Assembly (NCBI RefSeq): GCF_963974575.1
Contig: NZ_CAXBBQ010000004.1
Coordinates: forward strand, 372,001-436,000
From: Sphingosinicella sp963974575
GTDB taxonomy: Bacteria > Pseudomonadota > Alphaproteobacteria > Sphingomonadales > Sphingomonadaceae
Reading direction: 5' to 3'
Length of the DNA: 64,000 nt
Positions 26,040 through 35,202 of the stretch are shown here, piece by piece. The translations under genes and the position numbers were made by a program. The notes below the pieces were generated by a model that worked only from the letters and a program-made list of their open reading frames with translations, had not been told where the DNA came from and ran no database searches. Each line of letters begins with the position of its first letter. The stretch's first letter is position 1.

Positions 26040-27167
26040 TCATAAGGGCTGCCCCTTCTCGTCGAAGCGCGCACCTTCCGGCACGTCGATTTCGGGCTGG
26101 GTCAGGCGGTCGCGCTCCACGCTGAACACGAACGCCAGCACGCCGGCGACGGCAACGTAGAGATCGTCGCGGATTTCCTGACCGATCTTCGAGGTGAAGA
26201 AGACGGCGCGGGCGAGCAGCGGATAGCTGAGCACCGGCACGTCATTGTCCGCCGCAAGCTCGCGAATCACCTCGGCCACAAGATCCTTGCCCTTCGCGAC
26301 GACGACAGGCGCGAGGTCGCGGGTCTTGTCGTAGCGGAGCGCGACGGCAAAGTGCGTCGGGTTCGTCAGCACGACGTTAGCCTGCTGCATTCCCGCACGC
26401 ATGTTGTTGCGTGTGGCTTCACGTTGGCGGCGGCGAATCTGCATCTTCACCTCCGGCGAACCTTCGGTCTGCTTGACCTCGTCCTTGATCTCCTGCCGCG
26501 ACATCTTGAGCTTGCGCATCAGCTGGATCGCCTGCAGCGGAATATCGACGCCCGCGACCACGACGAGCCCGGCCGACAGGATGAGCAGGAACGCGATCGC
26601 GAGATGCCCGGTGTGCGTGATCGCGACGATCACGTCTTCCGCGCCGAGCGCGGCCATATCGCGCGCATAATCGGACAGCATCCACCAGCCGATCACACCG
26701 ACGAGCACGACTTTCAGGATCGACTTGCCGAGCTCGGTGAGACCCTGCATCCCGAAGGTGCGCTTCACGTAGTTCATCGGATTCATGCGCGAGGCCTTGG
26801 GCGCGATGAGCGACATGTTGAACTGGAACGTGCCGAGCAGCGCCTGGCTCGCGAGCGCGGCCGTAAAGCAGGTGAATAGCAGTCCGGCAAGCGGAAACGC
26901 GACAACCTTGGCGAGCGCCCAGGTCATCGCGGCGGGCTGGAAGTTGGTGCCGCCGTGCTTCAGCCCGAGGAGGCCCGTTTTCAACATGGTTTCAAGGCTT
27001 GAGACCATCCAGCCGCCGGCAAGCGCCAGATAGCCTGCGCCGATGAGCATCACGAGCGCGGTGGTGAGTTCGCGCGAGCGAAGGACATCGCCCTTTTCCG
27101 CCGCGTCGCGTTTGCGCTTCTCGGTCGGGGCTTCGGTTTGCTGGTCCTGTTCGGGTTTATCGGCCAC
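26040..27167 (-). CDS. flhB: Flagellar export switch protein FlhB
   Basis: 375 residues. Inner-membrane component of the flagellar type III gate: charged N-terminus, four membrane helices (about 35-210) and a cytoplasmic autocleavage domain with the NPTH site (VLTNPTHFAVALRYD). Cleavage switches export from rod/hook to filament proteins when FliK measures the hook. GTG start. Last gene of the fliK-to-flhB operon, four bases after fliR. Confidence 0.95.
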   Translation of the reverse strand: MADKPEQDQQTEAPTEKRKRDAAEKGDVLRSRELTTALVMLIGAGYLALAGGWMVSSLETMLKTGLLGLKHGGTNFQPAAMTWALAKVVAFPLAGLLFTCFTAALASQALLGTFQFNMSLIAPKASRMNPMNYVKRTFGMQGLTELGKSILKVVLVGVIGWWMLSDYARDMAALGAEDVIVAITHTGHLAIAFLLILSAGLVVVAGVDIPLQAIQLMRKLKMSRQEIKDEVKQTEGSPEVKMQIRRRQREATRNNMRAGMQQANVVLTNPTHFAVALRYDKTRDLAPVVVAKGKDLVAEVIRELAADNDVPVLSYPLLARAVFFTSKIGQEIRDDLYVAVAGVLAFVFSVERDRLTQPEIDVPEGARFDEKGQPL

Positions 27168-27170
27168 GGC

Positions 27171-27950
27171 CTACCGCCCTCCCAGCCACGTCTGCGCCTC
27201 GTCGAGACCCGTGTTCGCGGCGGACTGCATGAGGTCGCTCATCGCCGGGAACGCGATGGCGAGCACGACGAAGCCGGTCATCAGCGTCAGCGGCAGGCCG
27301 ACGGCGAAGATGTTGAGCTGCGGCGCGGTGCGTGTCAGCACGCCGACAAGAAGGTTGAGCGCGAACAGCGCGAAGCCGACGGGCAGCGCGATGGCGAGCC
27401 CGCCCGCGAACACGAAACCGCCGAACTTCACAATCGCCCAGAAATGGTCGCGCGTCAGCCAATCGCCGCCGAGCGGCATCAAGGCATAGCTCTCCACGAT
27501 CAGCCGCACGAGAATGAGATGGCCGTTCAGCGCCAGGAACAGCAGCGTCATCAGGATCATCAGGAACTGGCCGACGACCGCACTGTTGTTGCCGCTCTGC
27601 GGGTCGACCATGTTGGCAAAACCGAGGCCGATCGAGTTCGCGATATATTCGCCCGCGAGCAGCGGCGCGGCGAAGGCGAGCTGGAGGATGAAGCCCACGG
27701 AGAGCCCGATCATCAGCTCCTGAATCACGATCACCAGACCCTGCAGCGACAGGATGTCGTAGGGTACATCCACCGGATAGACCGAGAGCACCAACACGCC
27801 GATCGCGCCCGCGAGCACGACGCGCACCTGCAGAGGCACGCCGATCGCCGAGAAGATCGGCGCCGCGACGAGCGTGCCGCCGATGCGCAGCATGGCGAAC
27901 ATAAGCTGCATCAGCCATGCCTCGATCCCGACGGACATAATGCCGGTCAT
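27171..27950 (-). CDS. fliR: Flagellar export gate protein FliR
   Basis: 259 residues, about six hydrophobic helices; typical FliR pieces such as RIGGTLVAAPIFSAIGVPLQVRV, NSIGLGFANMVDPQSG and GLPLTLMTGFVVLAI. Forms the FliPQR export pore. Start at 27950 overlaps the fliQ stop (ATGA); an in-frame ATG lies four codons further. Confidence 0.94.
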   Translation of the reverse strand: MTGIMSVGIEAWLMQLMFAMLRIGGTLVAAPIFSAIGVPLQVRVVLAGAIGVLVLSVYPVDVPYDILSLQGLVIVIQELMIGLSVGFILQLAFAAPLLAGEYIANSIGLGFANMVDPQSGNNSAVVGQFLMILMTLLFLALNGHLILVRLIVESYALMPLGGDWLTRDHFWAIVKFGGFVFAGGLAIALPVGFALFALNLLVGVLTRTAPQLNIFAVGLPLTLMTGFVVLAIAFPAMSDLMQSAANTGLDEAQTWLGGR

Positions 27951-28216
27951 CTGACGAGGTCCGGAATCCGCGAGAAAATGTCCTGCGTGAAATCGACGAG
28001 CAACCCCATCATCAGCCCGCCGAAGAGGCCGAGGCAAACGAGTACGCCGATCAGCTTCGGCACGAAGCTGAGTGTCGCCTCGTTGATCGAGGTCGCGGCC
28101 TGCACCATGCCGAGCACCACGCCGATGACGAGCGCTGGAAGCAACACGGGCAGGGAAACCAGAACGAGAATCCAGAGCGCCTGTCCGGCGACTGCAGTGA
28201 AATAGGCTGCGTCCAT
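27947..28216 (-). CDS. fliQ: Flagellar export gate protein FliQ
   Basis: 89 residues with two membrane helices, the usual FliQ size and layout (PALVIGVVLGMVQAATSINEATLSFVPKLIGV). Part of the FliPQR pore. Lies between fliP and fliR with a 10-base gap and an overlap respectively. Confidence 0.94.
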   Translation of the reverse strand: MDAAYFTAVAGQALWILVLVSLPVLLPALVIGVVLGMVQAATSINEATLSFVPKLIGVLVCLGLFGGLMMGLLVDFTQDIFSRIPDLVR

Positions 28217-28226
28217 CGTGTCGCCC

Positions 28227-29021
28227 TCAACTCGTGAAGAAGCTGCCGGCGAGCGAACCCATGGTGAGCGCCCAGCCGTCGACGAGAACGAACAGCAGCA
28301 GTTTGAAGGGAAGTGAGATCAGCGTTGGCGACAGCATCATCATGCCGAGCGACATGAGGACGGCGGCAACGACGAGATCGATGACGAGGAAAGGCAGAAA
28401 GACGAGGAAGCCGATCTGAAACGCCGTCTTCAGTTCACTGGTGACGAACGCGGGCAGCAGCACCGAGAACGGCACGTCTTCGGGGCGTTCGTATGCGCCG
28501 TCCTTTTTCAGGTTGGCAAAGAGGATGATATCTTTCTGCCGGGTCTGCGCCATCATGAAGCGGTGCAGCACGGTGCCGCCCTTCTCCACGGCCGTGTCGA
28601 TCGGCATGGCGTTCGCGGCGTAGGGCTTGAAGGCGGTATCGTTGATCTCGTTGATCGCCGGGCTCATCACGAAGAAGGTGAGGAACAGCGACAGGCCGAT
28701 CAGCACCTGATTGGGCGGCGTCTGCGCGAGGCCGAGCGCCTGCCGCAGGATCGAGAGCACGATGATGATGCGCGTGAACGCCGTCATCATCAGGATCACT
28801 GCCGGCAGAACCGACAGCAGCGTCATCAGGACGAGGACTTGCAGCGACAGCGAGAGCGGCTGGCGCGCGCCGGGCGCAGCAGCGCCGGTCAGCGTATCGG
28901 CGGCGAACTGGACGGGTGAAGGCCCGGACGGCGCCGTCTGGGCAAGTGCGGGCGCGGCGAACAGGAGCAGCGCGGCGACGAGGAACGGCGCGAAGCGCAT
29001 CAGGCGATCAGCGCGCATCAT
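28227..29021 (-). CDS. fliP: Flagellar export gate protein FliP
   Basis: 264 residues. Cleavable signal peptide (LLLFAAPALAQ), then four membrane helices with the conserved MMTAFTRIIIVLSILRQALGLAQTPPNQVLIGL and MMMLSPTLISLPFKLLLFVLVDGW blocks. Core of the type III export pore. The start overlaps fliO by 14 bases; two adjacent ATGs are possible. Confidence 0.95.
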   Translation of the reverse strand: MMRADRLMRFAPFLVAALLLFAAPALAQTAPSGPSPVQFAADTLTGAAAPGARQPLSLSLQVLVLMTLLSVLPAVILMMTAFTRIIIVLSILRQALGLAQTPPNQVLIGLSLFLTFFVMSPAINEINDTAFKPYAANAMPIDTAVEKGGTVLHRFMMAQTRQKDIILFANLKKDGAYERPEDVPFSVLLPAFVTSELKTAFQIGFLVFLPFLVIDLVVAAVLMSLGMMMLSPTLISLPFKLLLFVLVDGWALTMGSLAGSFFTS

Positions 29022-29316
29022 CGTCTTCCTCGACGGTGAAGCTGATCGCGGGCACTTCGGAAAGAAGGTTTGCGCCCTGCTTCGTTACAGCAAGCAACAG
29101 CCGCTTGCCTTCGAAATCGACGACGGCGAGCTTGACCGCCGGGGTGAGGAACACCGTCTCGGAAAGCCGGGCGGCGGAGCGGGTGGCGGAGCGGGCCTTG
29201 AGCCCCCCCGTGAGACCACCGAGGTTATAGCGTTTTGCGAGCCAGAGCCCGGCGACGATCAGTCCGCATACCAGCGGCAGCATGATCGCCAGCCGCAATA
29301 CGTAATCCCCGATCAA
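29008..29316 (-). CDS. fliO: Flagellar biosynthesis protein FliO
   Basis: 102 residues: one membrane helix (LAIMLPLVCGLIVAGLWLA) and a short cytoplasmic domain with the EGKRLLLAVTKQGANLL segment of FliO, which helps assemble FliP rings. Starts at a TTG (29316) with a GGGGGTGG site close by. Short but complete for this group. Confidence 0.8.
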   Translation of the reverse strand: MIGDYVLRLAIMLPLVCGLIVAGLWLAKRYNLGGLTGGLKARSATRSAARLSETVFLTPAVKLAVVDFEGKRLLLAVTKQGANLLSEVPAISFTVEEDDDAR

Positions 29317-29344
29317 GGTCCACCCCCGTCAAAATCTTGACGCG

Positions 29345-29662
29345 TCAGATGTCCTTGACGCGTTCTCCCGGTGCCACAATGTCGGTAATCCGTACGCCGA
29401 AGCGTCCACCGACCGTCACCACCTCGCCCCTCGCAAAGAGTGTGCCATTTGCGAACAGGTCGAGCGGCGCGCCCGCCGGGCGATCCAGTTCGACGACACT
29501 GCCTTCGTTGAGGTTCAGAAGATCACGGATCTTCACCTGGCTGGTGCCGACCTCCACCGAAAGGCGGACATCGATTTCCTGCAGCAGGCGCAGATTCGCT
29601 GATCCCGGCTTCCAGGGGTCGTCGGACTTGGTTTCGGGGCTCGCGGTTTCAGTGTCGCTCAT
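29345..29662 (-). CDS. fliN: Flagellar motor switch protein FliN
   Basis: 105 residues. Acidic N-terminal tail followed by one SpoA/SPOA domain (LLQEIDVRLSVEVGTSQVKIRDLLNLNEGSVVELDR... GEVVTVGGRFGVRITDIV). Part of the C-ring that switches rotation and receives export cargo. Start ATG at 29662 has AAGGAG upstream. Confidence 0.94.
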   Translation of the reverse strand: MSDTETASPETKSDDPWKPGSANLRLLQEIDVRLSVEVGTSQVKIRDLLNLNEGSVVELDRPAGAPLDLFANGTLFARGEVVTVGGRFGVRITDIVAPGERVKDI

Positions 29663-29678
29663 GTCGGGCTCCTTGGAA

Positions 29679-30668
29679 CTATCGATTGGTGGTGGCGCGC
29701 GGGCGCGCGATTGAACGGATCTTGAGCGCGGCATTGCCGTTGGCTTCGCCGGGCGCGCCGATCCCGAATGTGGTTTTCTCGACGAGCATGTGCAGCTCTT
29801 CGGGGACGTGGATCGGCACCACATCGCCGACCTTCAGCGCCATGATCCCACTCATCGACATCGTCGGTTCCGCGAGGATCGAGCGCACGGGAAGCTCGAC
29901 ATCGAGCAGCGCCGATTTCAGCCGCCCTTTCCAACCCGGATCGGTCTCACTCTGCTCGGTGATGACGCGCAGGCGCAGGAGCGGCAGCAGCGGCTTCAGT
30001 GCATTCAGCGGATAGACGACATCCACGGCGGACGTGCCGCCGCGCGGCAGGTGCACGAGGAAGCGCGTGACCACCACCATGTCGTTGTTTTCGAGGAACG
30101 AGAGGAATTGCGGGTGGCTTTCGCTCGAAATGCGGCTGAACTGCAGGTGGAAGATATCCGCCCACGCCGAATCGAGCTGCGCGAACAGGCGTCCGAGCAG
30201 CGATTGCTGCACACGGTCTTCAGCGGCGGTGAATTCGCTGGCACGGGTCGCGGGCGGATCTCCCCTGCCGCCGTAATACGCATCGACGATCGCACCGATG
30301 AGATCGGGCTTCATCACGACGAGGCCGTGGCCCCGCAGCGGCTCCATGCGGACGATGGTGAGGCTCAGGAAATCCTCGAACCCTTCGGCGTAACTGCCGA
30401 ACGATTCGAGCGAGGTGAGCCCACAATCCACCTTTGGCGCGACACGCAGCATCGGCTGGAATACCTGCCGCATTCCGCGCGCCAGGCGCTCGTTCAGCAT
30501 GTGCAGCGCATGAAGATCGCCGAACTCGCGCTCGTCGCCGCTGTCGAAGCTCCACGGTGCAATCACGCCGTCGGGCATCACGCCCGCGCCCGACGCGATG
30601 CTGCCGTCGGCGATGCCCGCCTGCAGCGCTTCGATCTCTTCCTTGCTGAGATTGAGTTCGGAACTCAT
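29679..30668 (-). CDS. fliM: Flagellar motor switch protein FliM
   Basis: 329 residues. N-terminal LSKEEIEALQAG is the CheY-P binding motif of FliM (LSQxEIDALL type), the middle is the CheC-like domain, and the C-terminal SPOA domain (ALLDVELPVRSILAEPTMSMSGIMALKVGDVVPI) pairs with FliN. A Ser/Gly-rich IADGSIASG linker follows the CheY motif. The presence of the motif implies chemotaxis genes elsewhere in the genome; none are in this window. Confidence 0.95.
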   Translation of the reverse strand: MSSELNLSKEEIEALQAGIADGSIASGAGVMPDGVIAPWSFDSGDEREFGDLHALHMLNERLARGMRQVFQPMLRVAPKVDCGLTSLESFGSYAEGFEDFLSLTIVRMEPLRGHGLVVMKPDLIGAIVDAYYGGRGDPPATRASEFTAAEDRVQQSLLGRLFAQLDSAWADIFHLQFSRISSESHPQFLSFLENNDMVVVTRFLVHLPRGGTSAVDVVYPLNALKPLLPLLRLRVITEQSETDPGWKGRLKSALLDVELPVRSILAEPTMSMSGIMALKVGDVVPIHVPEELHMLVEKTTFGIGAPGEANGNAALKIRSIARPRATTNR

Positions 30669-30676
30669 TGCGTGTC

Positions 30677-31231
30677 CTACTGGATGACGAAGCTGGTGAA
30701 ATAGACTTGGGAAATGCCCCCGAAGCCGACCTTGTCTTGAAGCGTCTTGTTGATCGCGGCGCGGAGGCGGCGTTGCAGGTCCTCCTTGCCGGCAACCGTC
30801 GCCACATGATCCGCGGTTTGTTCGCCGAGCACGCCGAGCACTGCGCTGCGGATCGCCGGCTCGTTCTTTTCGACCGCCTCGATCACGCGGCTGTCGTAGT
30901 TCGTCGCTACGCCGAGCCCCACCTGGATGTAGCGATTGGGGTCGGTAAGGTTCGCGGTGAACTCGCGCTTCATCTCGAAATAGGTCGTCTCGTAATGGCC
31001 GTCGCCGTCAGCATCGGTCTGCGCGGGCGTTTCTCCACCCTCTTTGCGCTCGACGAGTTGGGGCTTGTTCTTGTCCTCCTTGGGACCGTGGCCGCCGATG
31101 AGACCACTCGAGGTGGCGTACCAGCCGCCAGCCGCGCCGCCGCCGAGCAGAACGAGCGCGCCGATCACGGGAATGAGCTTGCCGACAAGGCCGCTCTTCT
31201 TCTTGGGGGCAGGTGCGGGAGTGTCACTCAT
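30677..31231 (-). CDS. fliL: Flagellar basal body-associated protein FliL
   Basis: 184 residues: Lys-rich N-terminus, one membrane helix (KLIPVIGALVLLGGGAAGGWYA), a variable linker with acidic/Lys-rich part, then the periplasmic FliL domain (REFTANLTDPNRYIQVGLGVATNYDSRVIEAVEKNEPAIRSAVLGVLG). Supports stator units around the motor. Operon position between fliK and fliM. Confidence 0.92.
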   Translation of the reverse strand: MSDTPAPAPKKKSGLVGKLIPVIGALVLLGGGAAGGWYATSSGLIGGHGPKEDKNKPQLVERKEGGETPAQTDADGDGHYETTYFEMKREFTANLTDPNRYIQVGLGVATNYDSRVIEAVEKNEPAIRSAVLGVLGEQTADHVATVAGKEDLQRRLRAAINKTLQDKVGFGGISQVYFTSFVIQ

Positions 31232-31242
31232 TTCAATCTTTC

Positions 31243-32679
31243 CTAGGCAAAGCGCTCGATGGCGGTCTGACGAACAATGGCGCGAACGGTTTCGGCCTGC
31301 GATGCGGCGCCGCGCAGGCGCCCTCCGAACGACGGCTCGGTCGGCGTCTCGCGCGGCTGCTCGCCGCGATCCTGACGCCCGCTGCCGACATCGACGGAGG
31401 CGCCCTCAAGGTGAACGCCCCGGCTTTCCATCATCGACTGGAGGCGCGGCGCGGCATCAGCGATGAAGCTCTGCGCGGCGGCGGTTTCCACCGTGAAATG
31501 CACCTTCGCCTGGTTGCCGTTCGTCTCCAGCCGAATGAAGAGATCACCGAGCTCGCGCGGCTTCAGGTGCAGCTGCGCCTCGCGGCGATCACCGTTCACC
31601 AGCGTCTGCACGTCGGCGGCGAGCTGATCGACCCATTGATCCTCGACCGCGTTGCCGATGAGCAGATCGTCGAGCATCGCGTTCGAAACGATCTGTCCCT
31701 GCGCCGCGTCTGCGACTTGCGGGCGTGCATCGGATACGGGATTGTGGATCGCGGTAAGCACGGCCTGCGCGGTTTGCGACGCTGGAAGCGCCTCGCGCAG
31801 CGGTGCGGGTATGTTCTTCGTTTCGGGATCGGTGCGGTCGATAAGCGCGCTCAGCGCCGGATCGGCCTTTTCGGTAGCCTCGACGGCGGCACGCTGTTCG
31901 CCGCGCACCGCCTGCGTCGGCATCTCAGGATGCTGCTTGACGCGTGTCTGGACGGCGGGGGCATTCGTGTTCGTCGCGGGCAAGGGCGCCGCGTCCTCGG
32001 CTTCCGCATCGGGCGCCACGTTCGCAACTTGCGGCAAAGCAGCCGCGCGCGCCGCATCGTCGGGAGAGGCGCGACCGGGAACCGCAACGGGTTCGGCTTG
32101 CACCTCATCGGGTGAAACGGTGGTCGCCTCTGCCACGACCGTTTGTACAGCCACGACGACCGGGGCCGCGGGCGGAACCGGAAGCGGAGCGGGCTGCGGT
32201 GCGGCCAGGACCTCGGGCGATATGGCCGGAGCTTCAGGCGTGTCGCTCTCCGTATCCGTGTCGAGCGCGGGAACCACCACATCGGTTTCGGGCTGTGCGT
32301 CTGCGGCAAGGCGATGCTGCGCCGCGATCGCAGCGAAGCGGGCGCTCGGCGTTTTCGGCTCGGGCGCAGGCGATTGCTGCGCGGGCATTGCGGGAAGCTG
32401 GAGATCGAATGCCATGTCGGCGCTTTCATCGGTTTGGTCAGGGGCGGCGCCCGGCATGGGAGCGGCTTGCACGCTTTCCGTCGTCGGGTTTCCGTCGCCC
32501 GCCGACGGCAGTCCGACAGGAAGGCCCGGCACGGCACCCTTGGCGGGCGGGGCGGCTTTCAGGGCCATGATCGACAGGAAATCGGGCACAGATGCCGGAA
32601 CTCCGGGGCGGATGGCGGTTTGCACCGACAGATCCGGCATTCCCAGTAGTTCCCCAAGACCAGTCGCGGTGACGGACAT
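31243..32679 (-). CDS. fliK: Flagellar hook-length control protein FliK
   Basis: 478 residues. Low-complexity Ala/Pro/Glu/Val-rich ruler region (about 60-330) and the conserved C-terminal domain LHLKPRELGDLFIRLETNGNQAKVHFTVETAAAQSFIADAAPRLQ, which contacts FlhB to switch export specificity. First gene of the fliK-L-M-N-O-P-Q-R-flhB operon, with a sigma-54 promoter 33 bases upstream of its start. Confidence 0.9.
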   Translation of the reverse strand: MSVTATGLGELLGMPDLSVQTAIRPGVPASVPDFLSIMALKAAPPAKGAVPGLPVGLPSAGDGNPTTESVQAAPMPGAAPDQTDESADMAFDLQLPAMPAQQSPAPEPKTPSARFAAIAAQHRLAADAQPETDVVVPALDTDTESDTPEAPAISPEVLAAPQPAPLPVPPAAPVVVAVQTVVAEATTVSPDEVQAEPVAVPGRASPDDAARAAALPQVANVAPDAEAEDAAPLPATNTNAPAVQTRVKQHPEMPTQAVRGEQRAAVEATEKADPALSALIDRTDPETKNIPAPLREALPASQTAQAVLTAIHNPVSDARPQVADAAQGQIVSNAMLDDLLIGNAVEDQWVDQLAADVQTLVNGDRREAQLHLKPRELGDLFIRLETNGNQAKVHFTVETAAAQSFIADAAPRLQSMMESRGVHLEGASVDVGSGRQDRGEQPRETPTEPSFGGRLRGAASQAETVRAIVRQTAIERFA

Positions 32680-32711
32680 TTGACCCCCATTGCTTACTCA
32701 GGCGAACACTC

Positions 32712-32727
32712 AGCAATAAGCGTGCCA
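32712..32727 (-). promoter_or_regulatory. Sigma-54 promoter of the fliK-to-flhB operon
   Basis: Minus strand TGGCACGCTTATTGCT: GG and GC separated by exactly 10 bases, all consensus positions of the -24/-12 boxes present. Predicted start near 32701, giving a 22-base leader to fliK. Confidence 0.88.
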
Positions 32728-32754
32728 TTTTGGGGCGGGGCGGCGCGAAGCCGT

Positions 32755-33171
32755 TCAGGCGCGCGTGATGCGCCGCGGCGGGGCGGCGCGTTCCAGCCGC
32801 GCTTCGACCTCGCGGGCCTCGGCAGCCTCGGCGCGGTCCGCAAGCTCCTCGGCGGCACGCTTGCGGCGATGCGCGCCAAGCGTCACCTGGCGGGCATCTT
32901 CCAGCCGCACCTCGGCGCGGGCGGCGCGGTCCAGCGTGGTGGCAAGCGCCTTGCCCAGGCGATCGTATTGATGCGCCATGGATTTGAGCGCGAAGGCCGC
33001 CGCATCGTCGGCGACGGGCGTGTAGGAATGGCGCAGCGTCTCGATGCGGCTATGCATCTGGCGCAGCTGGTCGAGATCGGCCGCGGCCTTGCCCTCTTCG
33101 GCAAGCGCGCGCTGCTTCTGAAGGCCGCGAATGCGCGCGACACGCGCGAGACGATCCGCCTTCCCCGCCAA
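32755..33171 (-). CDS. fliJ: Flagellar export protein FliJ
   Basis: 138 residues, almost all helical and rich in Ala/Arg/Glu, predicted two-helix coiled coil like the FliJ stalk that sits in the FliI ATPase ring. Starts at a TTG one base after the fliI stop. Identity rests on the coiled coil, size and the fliI-fliJ order; sequence motifs are weak in this family. Confidence 0.8.
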   Translation of the reverse strand: MAGKADRLARVARIRGLQKQRALAEEGKAAADLDQLRQMHSRIETLRHSYTPVADDAAAFALKSMAHQYDRLGKALATTLDRAARAEVRLEDARQVTLGAHRRKRAAEELADRAEAAEAREVEARLERAAPPRRITRA

Positions 33172-33172
33172 C

Positions 33173-34513
33173 TCAGTGCTCGCCGAACTGCTGCGTGAGT
33201 TCCGCGACCGACGCCGCGAGGTCTACAGGCGCATCCTCTGCCTGCGTGATGTAGGCCGTGACCCCCGCCTGCGCCGCAATGGCGGCATCAAGCGCCGGGT
33301 CGCTGCCGCGGTGGTAGGCGCCCATGAGAATAAGGTCGCGGTTCTCTTCGTAGAGCGAGAACAGGCGCTTCAGCATCTGCGCGGCGCGGATGTGCGGCCG
33401 CTCGGCGACGTCGCTCATCACACGGCTGATCGAGGCGGCGATGTCTACCGCCGGATAGACGCCGCGCTCCGCCTGCTTGCGCGAGAGCACGATATGCCCA
33501 TCAAGGATCGCACGCGCCGCATCGACGACCGGATCGCCCACGGTGTCGTCGCCATCGGCGAGCACGGTGTAGAAGGCCGTGATCGAACCGCCCGACTTGG
33601 CATCGTTACCCGCGCGCTCGATGAGGTTCGGCAGCAGCGAGATGACTGACGGCGGGTAGCCCTTCGCGGTCGGCTGCTCGCCAAGCGCGAGACCGATCTC
33701 GCGCTGCGCATGCGCGACGCGGGTGAGACTGTCGATGATGAGCAGCACGTTCTTGCCCTGCCCGCGATAATATTCGGCGATCGCCGTGGCGCGATGCGCG
33801 GCGCGGATACGCATGATCGGCGAATGGTTCGCGGGAACGGCGACGACGACCGAGCGCTGGCGCGCCGGCCCGTGCAGCTTGGTGGCAAGAAAGTCCGTGA
33901 CCTCGCGGCTGCGCTCGCCGATCAGCCCGACGACGACGACATCCGCCTTCGAGTAACGTGTCATCATGCCGAGCAGCACCGATTTCCCGACGCCTGACCC
34001 CGCGATGATGCCGACGCGCTGACCGCGCCCGAACGTGAAAAGACCGTTGAGCGCACGCACGCCCACATCAAAAGCTTCGGTGACGCGCCCACGTTCGAGC
34101 GGGTTCTGCAGGCGCCCGACGAGCGGCCAATTCTGCTCCGCCTCGATCGGCCCCAGCCCGTCGAGCGGCAGGCCCGCGCCATCGATGACACGGCCAAGGA
34201 GACCGTCGCCCACCTCGACGCGCGACTGATTGCTTTGGGGAAACACGCGCGCATCGGGAAGCACGTCGGCGCGCTGGCCGAGCGACATCAGGATGCAGCG
34301 GCCGTTCTTGAAGCCGATGACTTCCGCTTCGGCCGCTTCGTCGCTGGCCGTTTCGATACGGCACACGGTCCCGACCGGCGCGGCGAGGCCGGAGGCTTCC
34401 AGAAGCGTGCCGTCATAACTGGTGAGCCGCCCGATCTGGAGCGGCGCGGTATCCACGGGCATCCTGCCGATGCCGCCAAGCAGATCGGCGATATCCTCGG
34501 TCGCCGTGTTCAC
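33173..34513 (-). CDS. fliI: Flagellar export ATPase FliI
   Basis: 446 residues, F1-ATPase-beta-like. Walker A AGSGVGKS at 171-178, Walker B in VLLIIDSLTRVA, catalytic region VGLIGERSREV. Energises unfolding and export of flagellar proteins together with FliH and FliJ. GTG start in a GTGA overlap with fliH. Confidence 0.96.
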   Translation of the reverse strand: MNTATEDIADLLGGIGRMPVDTAPLQIGRLTSYDGTLLEASGLAAPVGTVCRIETASDEAAEAEVIGFKNGRCILMSLGQRADVLPDARVFPQSNQSRVEVGDGLLGRVIDGAGLPLDGLGPIEAEQNWPLVGRLQNPLERGRVTEAFDVGVRALNGLFTFGRGQRVGIIAGSGVGKSVLLGMMTRYSKADVVVVGLIGERSREVTDFLATKLHGPARQRSVVVAVPANHSPIMRIRAAHRATAIAEYYRGQGKNVLLIIDSLTRVAHAQREIGLALGEQPTAKGYPPSVISLLPNLIERAGNDAKSGGSITAFYTVLADGDDTVGDPVVDAARAILDGHIVLSRKQAERGVYPAVDIAASISRVMSDVAERPHIRAAQMLKRLFSLYEENRDLILMGAYHRGSDPALDAAIAAQAGVTAYITQAEDAPVDLAASVAELTQQFGEH

Positions 34514-35202
34514 GCGGCAATGCCCGCCGCGCGCAGTGCCGTTTCAAGCCGGGCGATGCGCGGACGAACACCGTCCTCCACCTCGCCGCCACCGGCTTCG
34601 AGCCTCACGCTGCCGCGTTGCAATTCGGGATCCGCGGCAAGCGTGAGGTTCGTGTAATCTTTAAGGCTGCCATCATCGATGACGGCAAGATCGTCCGGGT
34701 GCAGGAACAGCTTCGCGGCCTCGCTGGTTTCCTTCAGCGTATCGAGCGCGCGCGTGATGCAGCCGTTGACGAACGCTGGCTCGACGGCAACGTGCGCGCC
34801 GACGATGCGCTCGACGAGATCGAGCACGGCGCGGCGCAGCTTGGGCCCCAGCGCTGCTTTGTCGATCGCGCGCGCGTCGTCGAGACTGCTCAGCAGCGAG
34901 CGGCATTCCGCGCGGGCGCGCTCCGCCTCGGCACGCACTTCCGCGCGGCCGGCCTCGAGCCCGGCGGCGTGCCCCTGCGCTTCGGCTTCGGCGAGCGCGG
35001 CGGCAAGCTCTTCTTCGGTCGTTTCGATGGTTTCTTGGATTGTGCCGCGCGTGAATTCCGACGAGGGGTGAGCGAAATCCAGGCGCGGCACAAAATCGCC
35101 CGCCGGCCGGGGTGCGAACATCGGTGTGAAGTCGCCGCGACTGGGTGCGAACAGATCGGCAAGTGCCACGGGACGGGCATCTGCACTGAAAACATTAGAC
35201 AT
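34510..35202 (-). CDS. fliH: Flagellar assembly protein FliH
   Basis: 230 residues: variable N-terminus, a long helical region with Ala/Glu-rich repeats (EEELAAALAEAEAQGHAAGLEAGRAE) and the C-terminal FliH/V-ATPase E-like domain. Regulates FliI. Start at 35202 has GGGGGA seven bases upstream and overlaps the end of fliG; the ATG two codons earlier is less well placed. Confidence 0.88.
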   Translation of the reverse strand: MSNVFSADARPVALADLFAPSRGDFTPMFAPRPAGDFVPRLDFAHPSSEFTRGTIQETIETTEEELAAALAEAEAQGHAAGLEAGRAEVRAEAERARAECRSLLSSLDDARAIDKAALGPKLRRAVLDLVERIVGAHVAVEPAFVNGCITRALDTLKETSEAAKLFLHPDDLAVIDDGSLKDYTNLTLAADPELQRGSVRLEAGGGEVEDGVRPRIARLETALRAAGIAA